Part shown: positions 48,107 to 50,153 of the stretch, piece after piece
Position numbering within the stretch: the stretch's first letter is position 1
Layout of the letters: every line of letters begins with the position of its first letter
Assembly: GCA_002337005.1 (NCBI GenBank)
Contig: DDFD01000086.1
Location: 1 to 50,153 of the forward strand
DNA: 50,153 bases
DNA from: Flavobacteriales bacterium UBA1937
GTDB lineage: Bacteria; Bacteroidota; Bacteroidia; Flavobacteriales; Weeksellaceae
Reading direction: 5' to 3'
Program-made: the position numbers and the translations under genes
Notes under the pieces: model-generated
The model's database searches: none
Told to the model about the DNA's origin: nothing
Seen by the model: only the letters and a program-made list of their open reading frames with translations

Positions 48107-50153
48107 ATGAATCAGACTAGGCAGATTTTCCAAACAGAGAATACTTCTCGATGGAAAAAAGTAACGTGGAGTACCCGTTTTATTTTGTTTTTTCTCTTTT
48201 TACTCATTGCATCTCTTTTGTTGATGATGAAATTTGATAGAACTCCTAAAATTCCTTTTCAGCAAGACTATAAATCTGTAATTACTGCAACCAAACCTTT
48301 TTTACAAGAAAATAAATTGTCTAAAGAATACAAAGGTTTCAGGAAATTTATTGCCGAAAAAAATGCCAAATTTGAATACGAAAAAGTAAAAAATGAGAGG
48401 GCGTTTTATGATAAATATGATCGTAATTGGTATCATTTTCCTGCTGGTATTCGTTCTGCATTTTATGTTGCTTGGGATCCTCAGTCTTTGATGTCGCTCA
48501 GAAGAAATGTTAAAAATCTCAATTTGGTTTTCCCAGAATGGTTCTTTATAGATCCTAAAACTGGTGATTTAAAAACCAATATAGATAATGTAGGCTTGGG
48601 CTTGCTTAAAAAAAGTAAAATTCCTGTAATGCCTATTTTAAGTAATAATTTTGATAGAGAATTTCATTCAGAAGGGGTAAAACTAGTGCTTAGAAACCCC
48701 GAAAGAAGAAAAAAGCTGATTCAAAATGTACTAAATACTTGTCTCAAAAACCATTTCATAGGAATTAATATAGATTTTGAAGATTTGAATCTTGACAGAG
48801 ATGAGCCTTTAACGCAATTTGTAAAAGAACTTTCAGAAACTTTTCATCAAAATAAATTGTATATAACGCAAGATATAATGCCAGATAATAGTGATTATAA
48901 TCTTACAGAGCTTCAGAAATATGTAGATTATTTTGTACTGATGGCTTATGATGAGTATTCTGCTGATAGTGATCCTGGTCCTATTGCTTCACAAAAATGG
49001 ATAGAAGCTCAGGTTGATAAAATTTCTAAAAAAGTTTCGCCATCTAAGGTGATTTTAGGTTTGGGAGCTTATGGTTATGATTGGAGTTCTAATCCAGATC
49101 AAAATACGTCTGTTACTTACATGCAGGCTATCACCAAGGCTAATCAGAGTAAAGCTAAACTAGATTTTGATGACAATACTTTTAATTTATCTTTTTCTTA
49201 TAAAGATTTGAAGAATAATGTTCACAATGTCTTTTTTACAGATGCGGCTACACTTTTTAATACGATGAGGTTTGGCTCAGAATATCCTTTGGCAGGAACT
49301 GCACTTTGGAGGTTAGGAAGCGAAGATGCTAGAATTTGGCACTATTATAATAAAGATTTAAGCGCTGCTAATATTACAAAAATTAACCTGAAACCATTAG
49401 AAAATGTGAAGGGACAAACAATGGTAGATTATATCGGTGATGGAGAAGTTCTAGATGTACTCAATACTCCAAAATCTGGGAAAATTGCATTAGAAATTGA
49501 TAAAAATGAAAACATAATTACAGACGAAAATTACATAACTTATCCTACTTCTTATGAAGTTCAAAAACACGGCGAAGCTCCTGCTAAAGAGTTGGTTTTA
49601 ACTTTTGATGATGGCCCAGATGAAACCTACACACCACAAGTTTTAGATGTACTTTCTAAATACCATGTTCCTGCGGTTTTCTTTTTAATTGGACTTAATT
49701 CTGAGAAAAATTTACCTTTAGTAAAAAGAATTTTTAAAGAAGGACACGAGATTGGAAACCATACTTTCACTCACGAAAATGTAGCAAAAGTAAGTCCGGA
49801 AAGAGCTTTGTTAGAGTTGAAGTTAACCAGATTGCTTTTTGAGTGCGTAACAGGACATAGCACCATACTTTTCAGAGCACCTTATAATGCAGATTCAGAA
49901 CCTACCACAGCCGAAGAAATTGTACCAGTAGCTTTGGCAAGACAACAAAACTATTTGGATATTGGCGAAAACATAGACCCAGAAGATTGGCAACCTGGCA
50001 TAAAAGCAGATGAAATAGTTGCAAGAATAGAAAAACAGCTCAAAGAACGTGGAGGTAATATCATTTTATTGCACGATGCTGGTGGTGATACCAGAGAAGA
50101 AACGGTAAAAGCATTAAAAATTTTAATTCCGAAATTACAAAAACAAGGCTATC
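48107..50153 (+). CDS. GH18-polysaccharide deacetylase fusion (partial, runs off the right edge)
   Basis: At least 682 aa; no stop before the window end. One N-terminal membrane anchor (about 24-42; RFILFFLFLLIASLLLMM). Residues about 90-430 resemble a GH18 hydrolase, with the catalytic motif as INIDFED (Glu225) and barrel segments such as YFVLMAYDEY and VILGLGAYGYDW. Residues about 490-682 are a NodB-type polysaccharide deacetylase: TFDDGPD (Asp501/502), metal site HEIGNHTFTH (His552, His556), FRAPYN and ILLHDAGG. In known proteins of this architecture a family 2 glycosyltransferase often follows. It would therefore be a membrane exopolysaccharide or chitin-like polymer processing enzyme, but that third part is outside the window. 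Confidence 0.88.
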   Translation, partial: MNQTRQIFQTENTSRWKKVTWSTRFILFFLFLLIASLLLMMKFDRTPKIPFQQDYKSVITATKPFLQENKLSKEYKGFRKFIAEKNAKFEYEKVKNERAFYDKYDRNWYHFPAGIRSAFYVAWDPQSLMSLRRNVKNLNLVFPEWFFIDPKTGDLKTNIDNVGLGLLKKSKIPVMPILSNNFDREFHSEGVKLVLRNPERRKKLIQNVLNTCLKNHFIGINIDFEDLNLDRDEPLTQFVKELSETFHQNKLYITQDIMPDNSDYNLTELQKYVDYFVLMAYDEYSADSDPGPIASQKWIEAQVDKISKKVSPSKVILGLGAYGYDWSSNPDQNTSVTYMQAITKANQSKAKLDFDDNTFNLSFSYKDLKNNVHNVFFTDAATLFNTMRFGSEYPLAGTALWRLGSEDARIWHYYNKDLSAANITKINLKPLENVKGQTMVDYIGDGEVLDVLNTPKSGKIALEIDKNENIITDENYITYPTSYEVQKHGEAPAKELVLTFDDGPDETYTPQVLDVLSKYHVPAVFFLIGLNSEKNLPLVKRIFKEGHEIGNHTFTHENVAKVSPERALLELKLTRLLFECVTGHSTILFRAPYNADSEPTTAEEIVPVALARQQNYLDIGENIDPEDWQPGIKADEIVARIEKQLKERGGNIILLHDAGGDTREETVKALKILIPKLQKQGY

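Overview
The window looks like a chromosomal piece of a low-GC flavobacterium, most likely Weeksellaceae (Chryseobacterium/Cloacibacterium-like; the genus call is weak). The reasons are: Bacteroidota-type promoters (TTTG or ATTG about 19-23 nt upstream of TAnnTTTG), almost no Shine-Dalgarno sequences, signal peptides ending in FAQ/FSQ, a type IX secretion (T9SS) sorting domain, mevalonate-pathway mvaD, PadR-linked PspC proteins and a MutS2 without an Smr domain. Nearly all of it is ordinary chromosome. I see no rRNA, tRNA, CRISPR array, prophage or complete insertion sequence.

Layout. 0.26-2.7 kb: two PspC-domain membrane proteins and a PadR repressor, with one identical operator in front of both transcription units. 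2.9-11.3 kb: a redox block with a CoA-disulfide-reductase/rhodanese fusion, an iron-sulfur GltD-like flavoprotein, the single-chain pyruvate:ferredoxin oxidoreductase NifJ, and, facing the other way, a sulfide:quinone oxidoreductase. 11.5-24.2 kb: HD phosphohydrolase, YcxB-like protein, MutS2, two lipoproteins, a secreted M43 metalloprotease, Ung, a DUF456 protein and lipoprotein, a YbdG-like mechanosensitive channel, PdxJ, an alpha/beta hydrolase, small membrane proteins (one frameshifted) and an SDR epimerase. 24.3-33.0 kb: MvaD, a GIY-YIG-like protein, a luciferase-like flavin enzyme, a VOC protein, PurK and PurE (separated by an EamA transporter), an esterase and an Xaa-Pro aminopeptidase. 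33.1-35.4 kb: three tandem secreted proteins that look C1q-like. 35.5-50.1 kb: carboxylesterase, Cys/Met gamma-lyase-family enzyme with a divergent Lrp regulator, CPBP protease, TyrS, lipoproteins, a PAS-LuxR regulator, a sigma-70 factor, LipA, CinA, a DUF2807 protein, a YjdF-family protein, and the start of a GH18/polysaccharide-deacetylase fusion cut by the right edge.

How the genes work together. The best regulatory signal is a pair of Crp/Fnr-like dyads (GTAAY-N4-GTTAC). Each sits exactly 22 nt upstream of an identical TAATTTTG element, one before the CoA-disulfide-reductase/rhodanese gene and one before the sulfide:quinone oxidoreductase, and neither promoter has a -33 box. This predicts a small sulfide/persulfide regulon bracketing the PFOR operon. 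The PspC genes form a second mini-regulon under PadR. Several promoters place the -7 element only 4-7 nt before the start codon, so leaderless or near-leaderless mRNAs are likely.

Intergenic DNA carries several dispersed repeat families: a 58-bp element in two inverted copies 19 kb apart, a hairpin-bearing 'gagctcaa' family, 'gtcattgcgagga' repeats, and long perfect palindromes.
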